From Holtermannia corniformis (Eukaryota; Basidiomycota; Tremellomycetes; Holtermanniales), in the NCBI GenBank assembly GCA_001599935.1, contig BCIJ01000005.1, forward strand, positions 434,001 to 498,000: 64,000 bases of DNA, written 5' to 3'. Both the position numbers and the translations under genes were made by a program. Of this stretch, positions 1 through 10,999 are shown in pieces. How positions within the stretch are numbered: the first letter of the stretch is position 1; the number at the start of each line of letters is the position of its first letter. The notes under the pieces are model-generated. The model saw only the letters and a program-made list of their open reading frames with translations, made no database searches and was not told the DNA's origin.

Positions 1-110
1 CATGCTCTGCCAGTTGCTGCGCCACGTCCATCCTGCGTGATCTGATGACTCGCTATCGAGTATACCCACAGCGTTTAGCAACTGACCGCTGTGATCGTTC
101 AAAATCTCGA

Positions 111-120
111 GTCACGTGAC
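111..120. promoter_or_regulatory. Palindromic CACGTG element upstream of COX7
   Basis: The perfect palindrome GTCACGTGAC lies about 155 nt before the COX7 start codon. The same TCACGTGA core recurs in the NUP192/H2A.Z promoter. CACGTG is the site type bound by basic helix-loop-helix factors such as Cbf1 in fungi; use here is inferred from position only. Confidence 0.45.
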
Positions 121-274
121 GATACGCGGTGGCGGCGGTCTAAACCCCTCGGTTCCGATATAACGCCGATATAACGCCGAGACCCCGTAACCCCCCGCCC
201 GCCCGCTGCTTTCCGCCTTTGTCCGGTCCCTCACTTGGATCCAACCAAGCACCACTCGACTCGGCACAGCAGCA

Positions 275-2643
275 ATGGAGGCACTCGTGAACCGTACGTA
301 CCCACACTCGTACTCGCAACGAGATCACTGACCAGTGCTGCTTCCTGTACCACGCTGTCGTGCGATCCTACCCGACTGACCCTCCGATAGGCCGCAACAA
401 TGTACTCGCCAAGCAAAAGGCGATGCAGGTCAGTATCCGCCTGGGATATCGGTCGAGGAAACGCTGTGGCTGGTGGATCGGTTCAAGCAGCAAACTGGAG
501 GTTCGGCGGATCCCGGACTAGCCTTCCAGTTGATATGGGTAAAGTGGGGCAGGCAGGACTTGCTAATCAGATGGCAGCCGCTGCCACCAACAGAGGAGTC
601 GAGGTCGGTACCTCGGCAGTCTTGAAGCAGTCCAGCGAGCGGCTTGACCACCTCTGTCAAGCCACCATGTCGGTCCGCTGCCATCGAGCCAAGCAGCGAC
701 AGCTCGTGAGCTGAATGTTTCTTGCCATGCCGCGGCAGGCACATCGTATCCGTCTCAAGCTCTCAACCTGGTCATCTGTCAGTTCCCTTTGGAAACACTG
801 GATCGCGCTCGAGGTCCGAACTCTGTCGGACGAGCTGAAATCAAGCACAGACGTGGCTTGGACCCAAGGGTCCGTGCTGTTTGGTATCGCTATCTGTCGC
901 GCACCGCACTGCTCGGCCCAGCTCTTGATACAGAACTGACCCCTAGGCATGCGGAATGCGACGTGGTATGCCATGGGCGGCAAGGTCAGACAGTGCAGTG
1001 CAACTCGGACATTTCAGCTCAATGGACCGAGCGCGCACCGCCTGCTCGGCGTTTAGCGCATAGCCCATAGGCTTGATACGTCCAAACGTCGTACACTCCT
1101 ACGAGCGCCGCGTATGTCCGGTCGCTCGGCGTGACCTGGATGACAAGGCTGGCGCCGTTTGGTGTGCGTGTTGACGACGCCGATCGCCCTTTCGCAGCTC
1201 GCGTACTCAATTGGCTGGGCAGTCATCTGCCCCAGCCAGGCTGTCTCGAGGCATCGGGTATCGTCAATCGGCTCACCGTACCTCGAGGCGGCGTAAAGCA
1301 TGATACAGTCAGTATCCCCCTCGGCGACCCCTCGAGGTGCTTTCGACTTCGTTAGCACGACCTCGTCGGTCAAGCTGCACACAATCGGGGTGCCAGCTGG
1401 ACGTTTGCGTTGATCAAAGAGAAGTCGATTCTCCCACCGTCTCTCTGCGCCCAGCTGTGCATTTGACGGTACTAGGCAGTTTGAACCAACATGTCTCGCT
1501 GTGCTCCGCGCTGTTCGCTCGATGCCTGGTATGAGAGCTTGGCCATGCGCGCGATCGAAACTCGATCATGAAGGCTAGTCGACCTTTCCTACTGGTCACT
1601 CGCAGCCGACAGCGCAGGTTTTGGATGTCGCTCATGGCCAAGGACAGCTGTCAGGCACACTGACCCATGAGGCGGAGCTTTGGAAGCAGCGCTGAGATGC
1701 GCATGCCCCCGCGTACAGCTGTGGTGAGCTGTCAAGCTTACTGGTTGCTGTTGCGTCGGTACATGTGACGGCTCTGCGCTGCATCCGAGTACCCTATGCG
1801 ATCTCTGCCGTTCTACACGATTCAGCGCCGAGATCATCTTGCGAACCGATCCTGCTTTTGCGGTTGTTGGACCACAGCACACCCAAGTGCTGTGCCTGAC
1901 AGTATGTCGAAGCAGAATTGTCGATGCGGTGATGGGCATCGGAGTGAACCAAGCTACCTATTATACGCGCTTGCTGCCAGATAGAACTGCCTGAAGACTT
2001 CGGACGCTAGGCTGCCGTCGTGAGGACTTTGAATAAGCTAGCCGCACTCGCTTGTGACAGCTGCGCATTCGGATAGGTCAGCCGCGTCGCTGCATCTGAT
2101 CCTCTGCGCGTCTGTAACAAGGTCAGTCACTAGCTCTTTCGGAGGTCTGTCCAACGGCCGTCGTTACGTCACCGTAGCTGAAACTATATCGCTGTCTGCA
2201 ACGCTGTGAACAAGCGTTGCCGGCAGCGTGCTGTCAGCTTGCCATGGATCCTTCGTGTATCACTGGTATGCGCTGCATTGGCTTGCGCTTTGGAGCCGCG
2301 ACGATGAACGTCGTTCCTGCAGCTGCCTCGCGGCGTGCGTGTTGATGACCATTGGCCACTGCACGACTGCAATTCGTGCTGACCTATACCCAGGCCGACC
2401 ACAGCCTCGTCTTCCTCCGAGGCCGCGGCAAGCTCTACTTCAGTACGTCCACCCTACACCCTCCTCGTCACCGCGTAGACTGACACCGCTTAGCCGCCTA
2501 CATGGTCCTCTTCTCGGCCGGTCTCGGCGGCTCCATGTTCCAGCTCTCGCAATACGTCCGGGTACGTGCTAGCGTCGGGCATGACTTTGACGGCGCTAAT
2601 GGGCTGTGCGTAGGGAGCTGCCAAGAAGTCGGAGGAGGCTTGA
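275..2643 (+). CDS. COX7: Cytochrome c oxidase subunit 7 (COX7/VIIa-like)
   Basis: Predicted 67-residue single-span subunit of mitochondrial complex IV. Five exons (275-293, 391-428, 2394-2442, 2494-2561, 2614-2643) join in frame for exactly 68 codons including the stop. The protein starts MEALVNRRNNVLAKQKAMQ, continues ADHSLVFLRGRGKLYF and has one hydrophobic segment (AYMVLFSAGLGGSMF) before a short lysine-rich tail. This matches the fungal Cox7 pattern: a short NxVxxxQKxxQ start, a basic-aromatic loop ending in LY, then the membrane helix. All donors are GT and all acceptors AG. The striking feature is the 1965-nt intron 429-2393, in phase 0, against about 50 nt for introns elsewhere in the window. 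The family call rests on the alignment of both halves; the 5' half alone would not be recognisable. Confidence 0.8.
429..2393 (+). other. 1965-nt intron of COX7
   Basis: Begins gtcagt after the codons for AMQ and ends with a CTGAC branch-like site and acccag directly before the codons for ADH. Open frames inside are short, lie on both strands and resemble no family. I see no terminal repeats, transposase or RNA gene in it. Confidence 0.7.
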
Positions 2644-2970
2644 TTGGGCTCATGCGGCGATGCATCAGTGTTTTTGATACAGCACGGCGAGAAACCGGTT
2701 GCATTCTGATCCCTAGGAACTATTCGCCCAGCAGTGTAAAGCCGTGCGCTTGGTGTTTCGTACAGCGCTAGGTTGCTGGCTGATCGCCGGACGGGAATAG
2801 TCTTTCCACGTGGTCTGTGCGCTATCCTCGTCTGTGCTGCGCGGTTTCTTTCCCGAGCAGCGGCAGCAAGCAAGCACCGCACTTCATCCCTCAACGTGCT
2901 CGTGCAAGCGGCATTCAAGCGGGCGCTGCCCAGTTCGCGACGTTCACAAGTGTGGCTCCGATCATTCAGC

Positions 2971-5512
2971 ATGTCCCAGTTTTCAGACTCGGACACTCAC
3001 CTCGACCGGCTGCCGTGCTCACCCAAACACTCAAAGAGGCCAGATCTGCTCAGCGTCCGTAGCGGAAGTAAGTCTCATCTCTCCATCAGTCCGCGCGAAT
3101 GAGCTGATGGTGGTGACGCGCAGGTCTTCGCTCTTCGATCAGAGCCGTCACGGCCGCTCACCGGTTCACGACCGTTTCGAGCCAACACGATCACGAATCG
3201 TCGTCGGTCGCCACGCCTACCGACGGTGGAGACTTGGGCAAAGCTTCTAGTCGGCAATCGCAGACGACGTATCACTGGCTCAGTAACGCTGGGAACGAGC
3301 CGGGTGTGGATGTGAGCCGAAGTTCAGACGAAAAGCACTACAAGCATATACTGAAAGAGAGCGTCCGAGTTACGGCAAGTCATGCAGTTGTTGACGCACT
3401 TGGCTGACCAGGTGTCTAGGTTGTCGACTACTGCCAAGACGCGGACAGCGGAGACTCGGAGGGTAGTCGGGTCGAGATCCCGGGCGACAAGTTCGACAGC
3501 TGGCTGCACAGTAAAGATGGCAAACGGCCAAACGAGGATGCTGACGGGCATGGCAAACCGAAGAGCGTTCGGTGGAGTGCGTTGCGGTGTACAGTTTCGT
3601 TTCGTCATGCTGAAGACTCGTAGTCAATGTCGATGGGCTCAACTGGGATGTAGTGAAGACCCTCACACTCAAATACGGGTAGGTCATGGCACTGATCACT
3701 CAGGCATTGCTAACTGATCTGCAAAGTCTACACCCCCTCGCAGTCGAAGACGCACTTCGCGCATCACGCTCGCCGCGCAGCAAGCTCGACTTCTACAAGA
3801 ATCACCTGTATCTACAAATCCTTGTGCAGCACATGCATGCCGAGGACGGCCTTCACCTGGACGCTATTGGCGCCGCACCGGGGGCAACTACTGGTCCTGA
3901 GGCAGAGTATGACTCTGGCAAGCGTTCCCTTTGGCGCCAGATGCTAGGACTCCCGCCCAAGGGGGGAAACTTACTCAAGCTACCTGCGGGTGTCGAGGGT
4001 GTATTCGAGCCCGTAGTCACTGAAGGATCAGAGGGGTCCGATCAGAAGCGGGTACGTGCTTTTCGACGAACAGACGCATGGTTGACACACTGTGCAGACG
4101 GAAAACACGGCGCACCGCATGGTGGTCGACCACCTCTCGGCCAAGTACATGGTCCCGATCCGTCGGGGTGTCATGTCCTGTTTCATGACCCGAGATGGTG
4201 CGGCTCAGTCCTGACCGTGCACAACTGACTGACCGATCAGGCGTACTGATCACAATGGCTCAATATCCATGCTCCTCTGTGCTCGCCCCGATCTACGCTC
4301 GCTTGGAAGACGGCGAGAGTCTCCTCAGGCGCTCGGCGGATGCCAGCATGCTCATTCAGGCCGTACTCGACGTTGGTGCGCGGGCCGTGTCTCACATGTC
4401 ACGACGAGCTAATCTCTCATTTACAGTTGTGGACATCTCACTTGATGTCGGTTCAATCGTGTGGTCGCACCAGTGTCCAGAGCTTAATTGCCATAGATCA
4501 CGCGCTCCTTCGAGTCGGAGATCCTCAAGATGGAAGCAGGCTGCCTTGTAGACCCACAGGTGCGCCAGTATACTTGGCCACCGGCGTTCTACTCACTGAA
4601 ATCCCTAGATGGAGACCGTCCGACACCTGCACGTTCTCTCGTCGCAGCTCATACGCCTGCGTCGGACTCTGACGCCGCTCCTACACGTCCTCTACAACCT
4701 GCGCGACCAAGACGTACAACGGTCTCAGGCTGCTGCGGCCATCAATCCTGAAGGATCGCGCCAGGCAGACGTACCACCTGGGATCCCGGAGCACGATCCC
4801 ACAAGCGTCTCCAAGCCGCCTGTGCCGTTCGCGGGGATCAGTCATGCAGGTTTCGTGTCGAGCATCACCAAGGTAGACTTGATCTCCTAACGGCGGTGAT
4901 GAGCTGACAATGACATCAGGTCTACCTGGGCGATGTTATAGATCACCTGGAGATTGTGCTCAGCTCTGTCGACCAATTCGTCGCGACGGCCGATCACTTG
5001 ACAGACTACGTCTTCGTAAGTCACGTTCGAGCGCCGACCCTACTGAGCACTGATCGTGAATACAGAACATGCTGAGCTTCGTTACCAATGCATCGATGGA
5101 GCGATTGAGCATCGTCACTGTTGTGTTCTTGCGTCAGTGTGCCATACCGGCTATGCACAGCTTACTAACGTGCCCGTAGCATTGACCTTTATCGTGCGTT
5201 GAATCCGGTTCACGCTTAATATCAACGTACTGACGCGTATTCAACCAGGCTTCGTACTTTGGCATGGTCAGAGGCGCCCCGCAACCCTTGGAGGAAAACT
5301 GATCCCCGCAGAACTTTACAAACTTTCCCGAGATCGAGGGCTCTGTCAACTACTTTTGGAAGGTCGCGGCGCCTCTGACATTCGGCTTCTTTATCATCTT
5401 CAGCTTTAGCTACCTTCGCCACGGTGCCCAGACCATCGAGCGGCGGATCGGGCGCTGGAAGCGGCAGAAGCTCGTCACGGCGCGGACGACGCAGAGGCGC
5501 AAGATCCAATAA
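2971..5512 (+). CDS. CorA-family magnesium/divalent cation transporter
   Basis: A protein of about 620 residues from some 15 exons. The N-terminal third is Ser/Asp-rich and probably cytosolic. The CorA soluble domain follows, with the hallmark stretch VDGLNWDVVKTL...YGLHPLAVEDAL near 3620-3765. The C-terminus has two membrane helices separated by the signature G-M-N: SIVTVVFLPLTFIASYFGMNF, with the GMN split by the intron ending at 5311, then FWKVAAPLTFGFFIIFSFSYL. The tail is basic. The GMN loop is the ion-selectivity motif of CorA/Alr/Mrs2 channels. There is no obvious mitochondrial presequence, so a plasma- or vacuolar-membrane Alr-like role is likelier than Mrs2; that is inference. The first Met in a good frame was used as start. 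Intron 3375-3419 has a GC donor. Confidence 0.85.
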
Positions 5513-5604
5513 GGCAGGTGCGCTCGCAGATCGACGACGCAGCGGCAGGCGTTCAGTAGGGTAGCGCATAATAACGTGATGCATCACATCAAAGTCCCTG
5601 TCGA

Positions 5605-7011
5605 TCACATGTTACCGCTCAGAGTCTCCAACTCGGTCTTTTGCCGCTTCTGAACCTTTGCCTGCTTGAATTCCTTGCGCGTCCGGCGCGCACCACGGCC
5701 CTTTGTCTCGGCTTCAGTCTTGCCCCAGCCAGCCTTGGCTAGCAGGCTCTCGAGCTCGCCGGAAGCCTCGAGTTGCTTGAGTTTGTGGGATGAGATGGAG
5801 AGAGGTGAGTTGTTGATGACGACGATTGGCGATGAGAGGGGGAAGCCGAGGCGGGTGAGCATGGCGTTGATCTTGGGCAAGTCTGCGCGCGTGGCGACAG
5901 GTAGGACTGTGACCGACTTGGTAGCGGTCGAGAGGGATGAGATGGTGCCGATCAGGTCGACGGGGCGGTGGTTGGATCTGTGTACAGTCAGCCTCGGTCG
6001 TAGCGTAGAGGTCAAGCCAACTGACCCGTCCATCCCGTACCAAACGATGATCTCGTCCTCGCCTTCACGCTCGAGCTCTGCCAACCAAGCGTTCTCCTTG
6101 GCTGAGCCCGATGGTCCGACGTCAAACCCGGTGACGGCGACAGCGTCGATTGCGCTCGAGGCATCGACGTGCGGCGGGAGGGTGTTGAATGGCGATTGCA
6201 GCAGCCAAGCCTGCACAGCTAGCAGCTCGTGCGACGAGGGGATCGGTCGAGCTGGCGCAAGAGGTTTGCTGGCCTTTGGCAACGAGAGCTGAGCGAGCAA
6301 GCTGTGCGCCTTGTGCGCGTGCGGCGTCTTGTCGAGGCGCGACGATCGCCCGATTGCAATCTGTGGAGGGACGTAGTCGCGGTCGTGTGCATCTTGGTGG
6401 CTTTCCAACGGCGACTTGTGGTGTTCCGCCGCGTCGGGGATCAGAGCCAGTCGACGGATCGCGCTCGCCTGCTTGAGACTTGGCAAGCGCGCCTCGGGCA
6501 CGCAAACGAGGAGAAGGACGGTCGAGAGCAAGACCGAGGCAAGGACGATGACGCGTAACAGCGGTCTGGGGATCGCAACGGGTCGCGGAAGCGAGATCGA
6601 AGGGACGTTGACGTGCTCCGAGACCAGCTTGGAGTCGACCTCGGCCTTGGGTTCAAGGATGATGGGGATGGGGGATGTTTTGGCCTTTGCGATCGCAGCG
6701 AGCTCTGCTTCGTCGTGTACGGTCCGGACCTCGAGGACCGGCCTCGAGGCGCGTTTGGCGGAGACTGGCGGCGCAGGGTAAGATTGCCGACGGGCGCGTT
6801 CGCGCTCGACCTCTGCCACGTTCGGGCTGGCCAGCAGCGACGGGCTCCTAGGCTTGGCAGCGCTACGCTCTTGAGCTTCAGCGTGCTCTCGCAGGGGCAG
6901 CAGCAACGATCTGAACGACGTCAAGCCGTGGTTGGGGTCTACCTCGCCCGAACCGCGTCGAGGCGGCGACGGTGGCGGCGAGAAGAGGAACGAGTGGATC
7001 GGCGACGACAT
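5605..7011 (-). CDS. Membrane-anchored glutaredoxin-like protein lacking the active-site cysteines
   Basis: About 450 residues. The N-terminus is proline/serine-rich (starting MSSPIHSFLFSPPPSP) and a membrane helix follows near residues 150-175 (LLRVIVLASVLLSTVLLLVCV), which suggests a type II membrane protein of the secretory pathway. The C-terminal ~110 residues align with the second half of glutaredoxins: a strand PIVVINN, then the SHKLKQLEASGELESLLAKAGW helix that matches the Grx 'LH.SGEL..LL..AG' ending. No CPYC or CxxC is present where the redox centre should be. One intron of 48 nt (about 5979-6026) is a multiple of three and free of stops, so retention would add 16 residues. An upstream in-frame ATG (7113) would add 34 residues; the inner ATG was preferred for its typical start. 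Confidence 0.6.
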   Translation of the reverse strand: MSSPIHSFLFSPPPSPPRRGSGEVDPNHGLTSFRSLLLPLREHAEAQERSAAKPRSPSLLASPNVAEVERERARRQSYPAPPVSAKRASRPVLEVRTVHDEAELAAIAKAKTSPIPIILEPKAEVDSKLVSEHVNVPSISLPRPVAIPRPLLRVIVLASVLLSTVLLLVCVPEARLPSLKQASAIRRLALIPDAAEHHKSPLESHQDAHDRDYVPPQIAIGRSSRLDKTPHAHKAHSLLAQLSLPKASKPLAPARPIPSSHELLAVQAWLLQSPFNTLPPHVDASSAIDAVAVTGFDVGPSGSAKENAWLAELEREGEDEIIVWYGMDGSVGLTSTLRPRLTVHRSNHRPVDLIGTISSLSTATKSVTVLPVATRADLPKINAMLTRLGFPLSSPIVVINNSPLSISSHKLKQLEASGELESLLAKAGWGKTEAETKGRGARRTRKEFKQAKVQKRQKTELETLSGNM

Positions 7012-7598
7012 TGCGATCGTTTGTATGGAGCTATGATTCGCGACCTGCGCGTGTTGAACGAATGAGTGAGTAGTCTGCCTGCGGTCCCAGCCCGTCGTTG
7101 TCGAATGCTGCACGCCCGCCGGAAGATTATGGCGCGTCGGCTCGGACGCGCGTGCTCTTTTGGTGATTCGGTGGCGGCAGCGCGTTCAGCCATTTCCAGG
7201 GCCAAGCGGCGCAGCGCCATGTCCTGCGTAAGATTCGCGCGGCATGGTTCAGTGGGGTTGCAGCATGGCGCAGCAAGATGACAGCAGCAGCCGGTCGGAC
7301 GAAAGCTTGGTCCGAGCGCCGCCGCTGCGTCGCCGTCGGCCGGCCTGTTGAGCAGCGGCGGAGATATGCGCGATCAGTGTATCAGAGTAACCGTGCAGTC
7401 TTTACCAGAGCTCGTAGTGTCACGGGCGTGTTTCCGCTGCGTGGCCATGCTGTGGATGTGGCAGACATCGGCAGGCAATAGACATGCGCATGCACAGCCA
7501 GCACTAGCACCTCGCGTCTTCTCTCGGCCCGAGCTACCTTGGCCCATGTGAACGTAAAAAAACGACATTACAATGCATTGCGACCCATCTATACTCTA
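7012..7598. other. Intergenic region, 587 nt
   Basis: Lies between two minus-strand genes and should hold the promoter of the glutaredoxin-like gene and the 3' end of ERG3. I see no coding frame, RNA gene or repeat in it. Confidence 0.6.
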
Positions 7599-8807
7599 TC
7601 AATCTCGCTTCTTACCATCCGGCTCTCGCTCCCTCCGCTCGTCTTCGACCTCTTTCGCCTCCTTCTCGACGGCCTCGCGCATCGCGTGCTCCAACGTGCC
7701 CTTTGCGACCAAGCCCTTCTTCTCCATATTCTTCAACGAGTCTAGGATCGGATCGAGGGTCGGTCGTGGCGCGCGGTACGAGTCGTAATATGAGTCTGCC
7801 CAGGTAAAGTACTGTATGAGCGAACGTTAGCAAGTGCTTTGGTTTTTGAGGGGGATGGGGACTGACTTGGCCATAGTTGCAGGTGAAATAGAGGTGGTGT
7901 AGGGTATGGTGGGCTGGCGAGTTGATGTATTTTTCGAGTAGGTGGCCGGAGATCATGTCGCCGTCGTGGATGAGGATGGACCAGAGCTGAACAAAGACAA
8001 AGCAGACGAGGAAGAGGACCTTGTGCATGGGGAAGACGTAGACGAAGAAGCTGATGGGGTCAGCACGGTAGGCCAGGTGTAAAGCGGGGAGGGACGTACT
8101 GGTACGGAACCGACTGCGAGTAGCCGTCGATCGGGTGGAACGCGAGCGCTGCGAATGGTGTCGGCACTGTAGGGTTAGCGTGGGGTGTGCAGGCGAGAAC
8201 GGGACGCACCGAGCCACTTGTGGTGCGGCTTGTGGATGTGCTTGTACAGCCACGGGAGATGCAGCCAGCGGTGGATCCAGTAGATTGCAAAGTCGGTAAA
8301 CCCAAGAAAGCAAACGATGCTGATCCCAATCCACGCCCAGCCCTTGGCCACGCCTGGGCCCAACGGGCTCTGATCGAGCCCGTCGTACATTTGGCTCCAG
8401 CCACGAACGTCGCCGAGCAGCCACGGGAGCGTCAAAACGCCAATCGTTGGGATCGCACGGAGCGAGCTCTGGATCTCGAGCTTGATCTGAGACCGCAGGA
8501 AGCGAGGGTGGTGTTCTAGCCGGCGGTCGAACACGATCCAGTACGAGGCCGAGGCGAAGAAGAAGTACATGATGGCGGCTCCGACGGTCGCGATCAGGTA
8601 GAGCGAGATGCACTGCCGGATAATGTTTTCGCGCGCGAGGAGCGAGCTCGGAGGCAGAGGGGAGAGGGTGTATGCCGACGTGTGGCCGCCATAGCGCGTG
8701 GCGTTGAGTGCAAACGGCAGTGCTTGGGACAGCTGCGGCGCAGGCAAGAGCACGTCGTAGAACTTGTCGAAAAAGTAGACGTCGGCATAGTGGAGGCCGA
8801 TGTCCAT
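7599..8807 (-). CDS. ERG3: C-5 sterol desaturase (ERG3)
   Basis: Di-iron membrane desaturase that introduces the C5-6 double bond of ergosterol in the endoplasmic reticulum. Four exons give about 355 residues starting MDIGLHYADVYFFDKFYDVL, the usual fungal Erg3 beginning. Several hydrophobic segments precede the fatty-acid hydroxylase domain. All histidine boxes are present: HRWLH, HKPHHKW (split after HHKWL by the first intron) and HHTLHH near the C-terminus, plus the conserved HPIDGYSQS and FTCNYGQYFTWAD stretches. Introns are about 45-55 nt and the frames rejoin exactly. A longer frame at 7612-8613 on this strand reads through the introns and is not the product. Confidence 0.93.
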
Positions 8808-9302
8808 GCTGAGCGATGCGATGCAGGTGGCGGATCCGAGTCTATAGTCGTGGCGTTATAGCGAGCGCGAGCAAGGAAGGAACCGGGTGCCGAGCGAGTC
8901 GTACGACGGGATGTACGGCGGCGAACGGGTCGAGACAAACTGTGTTGCAAGGTCAGCACTGCTCCTGACATCGTCCCACAACAACAAGCCCGACGGCGGC
9001 CGAGATTGGCCGACGCGACTCGGTTGCCGAGTTGACTGACCAACGGGTTGCAACGGGGTGCACAAGGTGACTGCCGTGTAGGCGTGGGTGATGGATGGAC
9101 AGACCGAGTGGCCAAAGGATGAGGACGATGAAGGGACGGGGTGAATGGAGGATCGGAAACGGGTTGGTGCAAAAGTCGTACGACGAAAAGATGAGCCACG
9201 TGGCGAGCGCTTGTTCATTCTCCTAGCAATTTAGTAGCACATCGCTAGCAACACCCCAGTGGCGACCAGCAGCGCTCATCACCTTGGAACAGGCATGCAT
9301 AG
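8808..9302. other. Intergenic region, 495 nt, with a CACGTG palindrome
   Basis: Between ERG3 and pyridoxal kinase, both on minus; contains the ERG3 promoter. The perfect palindrome GCCACGTGGC sits at 9195-9204, about 390 nt upstream of the ERG3 start. No coding frame was recognised. Confidence 0.5.
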
Positions 9303-10652
9303 CTATCTCGACAGCACAGCAGCCCAGTCAATCTGCTTACCAGGCCAGCCCTCACCGCCATCGACAATCAACCCGCGTTCCTGCACGACTCTCAGCTCCC
9401 TCAACCGCATCCGTCGAGCCTTGCGCTTTGGATCCTTGGGATTCACCGGGTCGATCGCATCGAGCTCGGCGTCGGACGGCAGGACGTCCATGTACGACTT
9501 TGCCTGCTGCTTGTATGTTGGTCTTGGCGTCGCAGCTCCCGAGATGGAGCCCGCGTGCGAGACGCGGATCGAGTGGATGTGTGTTCGCAGCAGCACTTGT
9601 TGAACCGTCAACAGGGCAAGTGAGACGGCGTGCGCGAGCCCATCGGTTCGATTCGGGTCAAAGTGCGCGAGCACCATTGCAGAGAACAAGTCGCCGACAC
9701 CGGAAAAGTAGCCTTGGACGCTTGGGAGCGCGAACGCGTGCGTCTCGAGCTCGCCTGCTGGTGTGGTCGACGACGCAAAGCAGACGAGGATCTCTTGCTC
9801 TTCTGTCGCGCTGGCCGAAGGTGCTCCGACCGCTTGGTACCATGGCGGTAGTGGGTCTGGCAGTAGACGCGTGTACGAGGCCGGCGGTGCTGGCAAGCCG
9901 AGTGGTGCAAGGACCGAGACGGGCAGCGGGATTGATGAGAGCGCGACGTGTTGCAGCGCGTGCGACTTGTGCAGCGTCGACAGCGACTCGTATAGCGTTG
10001 GCAGGTCGTGTATAGACACGCCCGAGAGGATCCTGTGAGCCGTCAGCCTCACTCGGCTATGGATGCACAGCACGTACTCTGTTTCAAACTGGTTCGGTGT
10101 GATGATAGTCGCCGTCCGCAACAGGTTCTTGTAGATGGGGATCACGTCCTCGGCCACGTACAACCCCTTGCCGATATCACCCATGACCGCTGCAGCTACA
10201 TCAGCACAGCCTGTTCGTTCTACCCAGCACAACCCACGGTCCAGTACATAGATCCAATCGCCTTCGCCCTCGCCCTCTCGTCTCATCCGTTCGACCTCTC
10301 GTCCCACGACCGTCAAAGCCTCGGCTCCAGGGATATAGCCCGTCAGAACCCGGCCATGGCCCAGCAGTCCATTCGTTCTCAAGCCTTCAAACACGTTCTC
10401 CAAGTCGTTCGGTAGCGTCTTGTGTCCGTTCGTGTGCCCGTATCCTGTGTGGTTGGAGAATTGAACAGTGTTGATGACGTCGACGTCGTAGCCGAGTGTC
10501 TGGAGGGGAAACGTCGCGGCTCGGTTGCCTGTGCGACATCAGTATGAGGTGTGGTGTTTACGCAAGTGTGAGGACAGACCGACATAGCCGGACACGACGT
10601 GAGATTGGATAGAGAGCACTCGCTCGGGGTCTCGAGCCGTTGTCAAGCTCAT
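9303..10652 (-). CDS. BUD16: Pyridoxal kinase
   Basis: Phosphorylates pyridoxal, pyridoxine and pyridoxamine to the B6 cofactor in the cytosol. Four exons give about 400 residues. The first exon encodes MSLTTARDPERVLSIQSHVVSGYVG, the classic substrate-binding start of the family, followed by NRAATFPLQTLGYDVDVINTVQFSNHTGYG. Downstream are YVLDPVMGD, the TPNQFETE segment and GVGDLFSAMVLAHF, the ribokinase-fold glycine-rich anion hole with the catalytic Asp (usual form GTGDLF). The C-terminal 100 residues are polar and longer than in bacterial enzymes, ending in a KRKARRMRLRELR stretch seen in many fungal members. The gene is divergent from dynactin p62 across about 350 nt. Confidence 0.93.
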
Positions 10653-10999
10653 GCTGTTGCTGAGCGACACGATGGTGACGGTGGTGATCCCTGTTGCTTC
10701 TCTTGTACCCTATCTGTATGCCAGTATCTGCGTTGCTGAGATTGCTGGGGATGGTTGGTTGCTTGGATGGTAGCGACCGTTGACAGAGTGCACACGGTCG
10801 AGTCGACGCGGGGGACAAAGCAAGAGCTCGACCCATGCTATGGCCAGACGTTGACAGCTCGTGAGCGTCCTCCAAGCCCAGTTGACACCATAGAAGGATA
10901 CACGACCCGTGTTCGAGGTCAGTGCATGCACCGTCAGGCGAACCGCACGCTCAGATCAGCCAAAGGACGCCAGCTCACCTTCCCTCGCAGCAACCGACA
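10653..10999. promoter_or_regulatory. Shared divergent promoter region (pyridoxal kinase / dynactin p62)
   Basis: A 347-nt gap between two start codons pointing away from each other, so it must carry both promoters. No specific site is evident to me. Confidence 0.5.

Noticed and set aside
429..2393. Transposon inside the COX7 intron
   Set aside because: No terminal inverted repeats, target-site duplication, transposase or reverse-transcriptase motif could be seen; kept only as an unexplained long intron.
2490..2996. 168-residue minus-strand frame
   Set aside because: Overlaps the 3' exons of COX7, whose protein is recognised; no family match.
7612..8613. 333-residue minus frame
   Set aside because: Reads ERG3 exons partly in the wrong frame and through introns; the spliced ERG3 product explains the region.
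9284..10015. 243-residue plus-strand frame
   Set aside because: Antisense to pyridoxal kinase; Arg/Ala/Ser-rich shadow.
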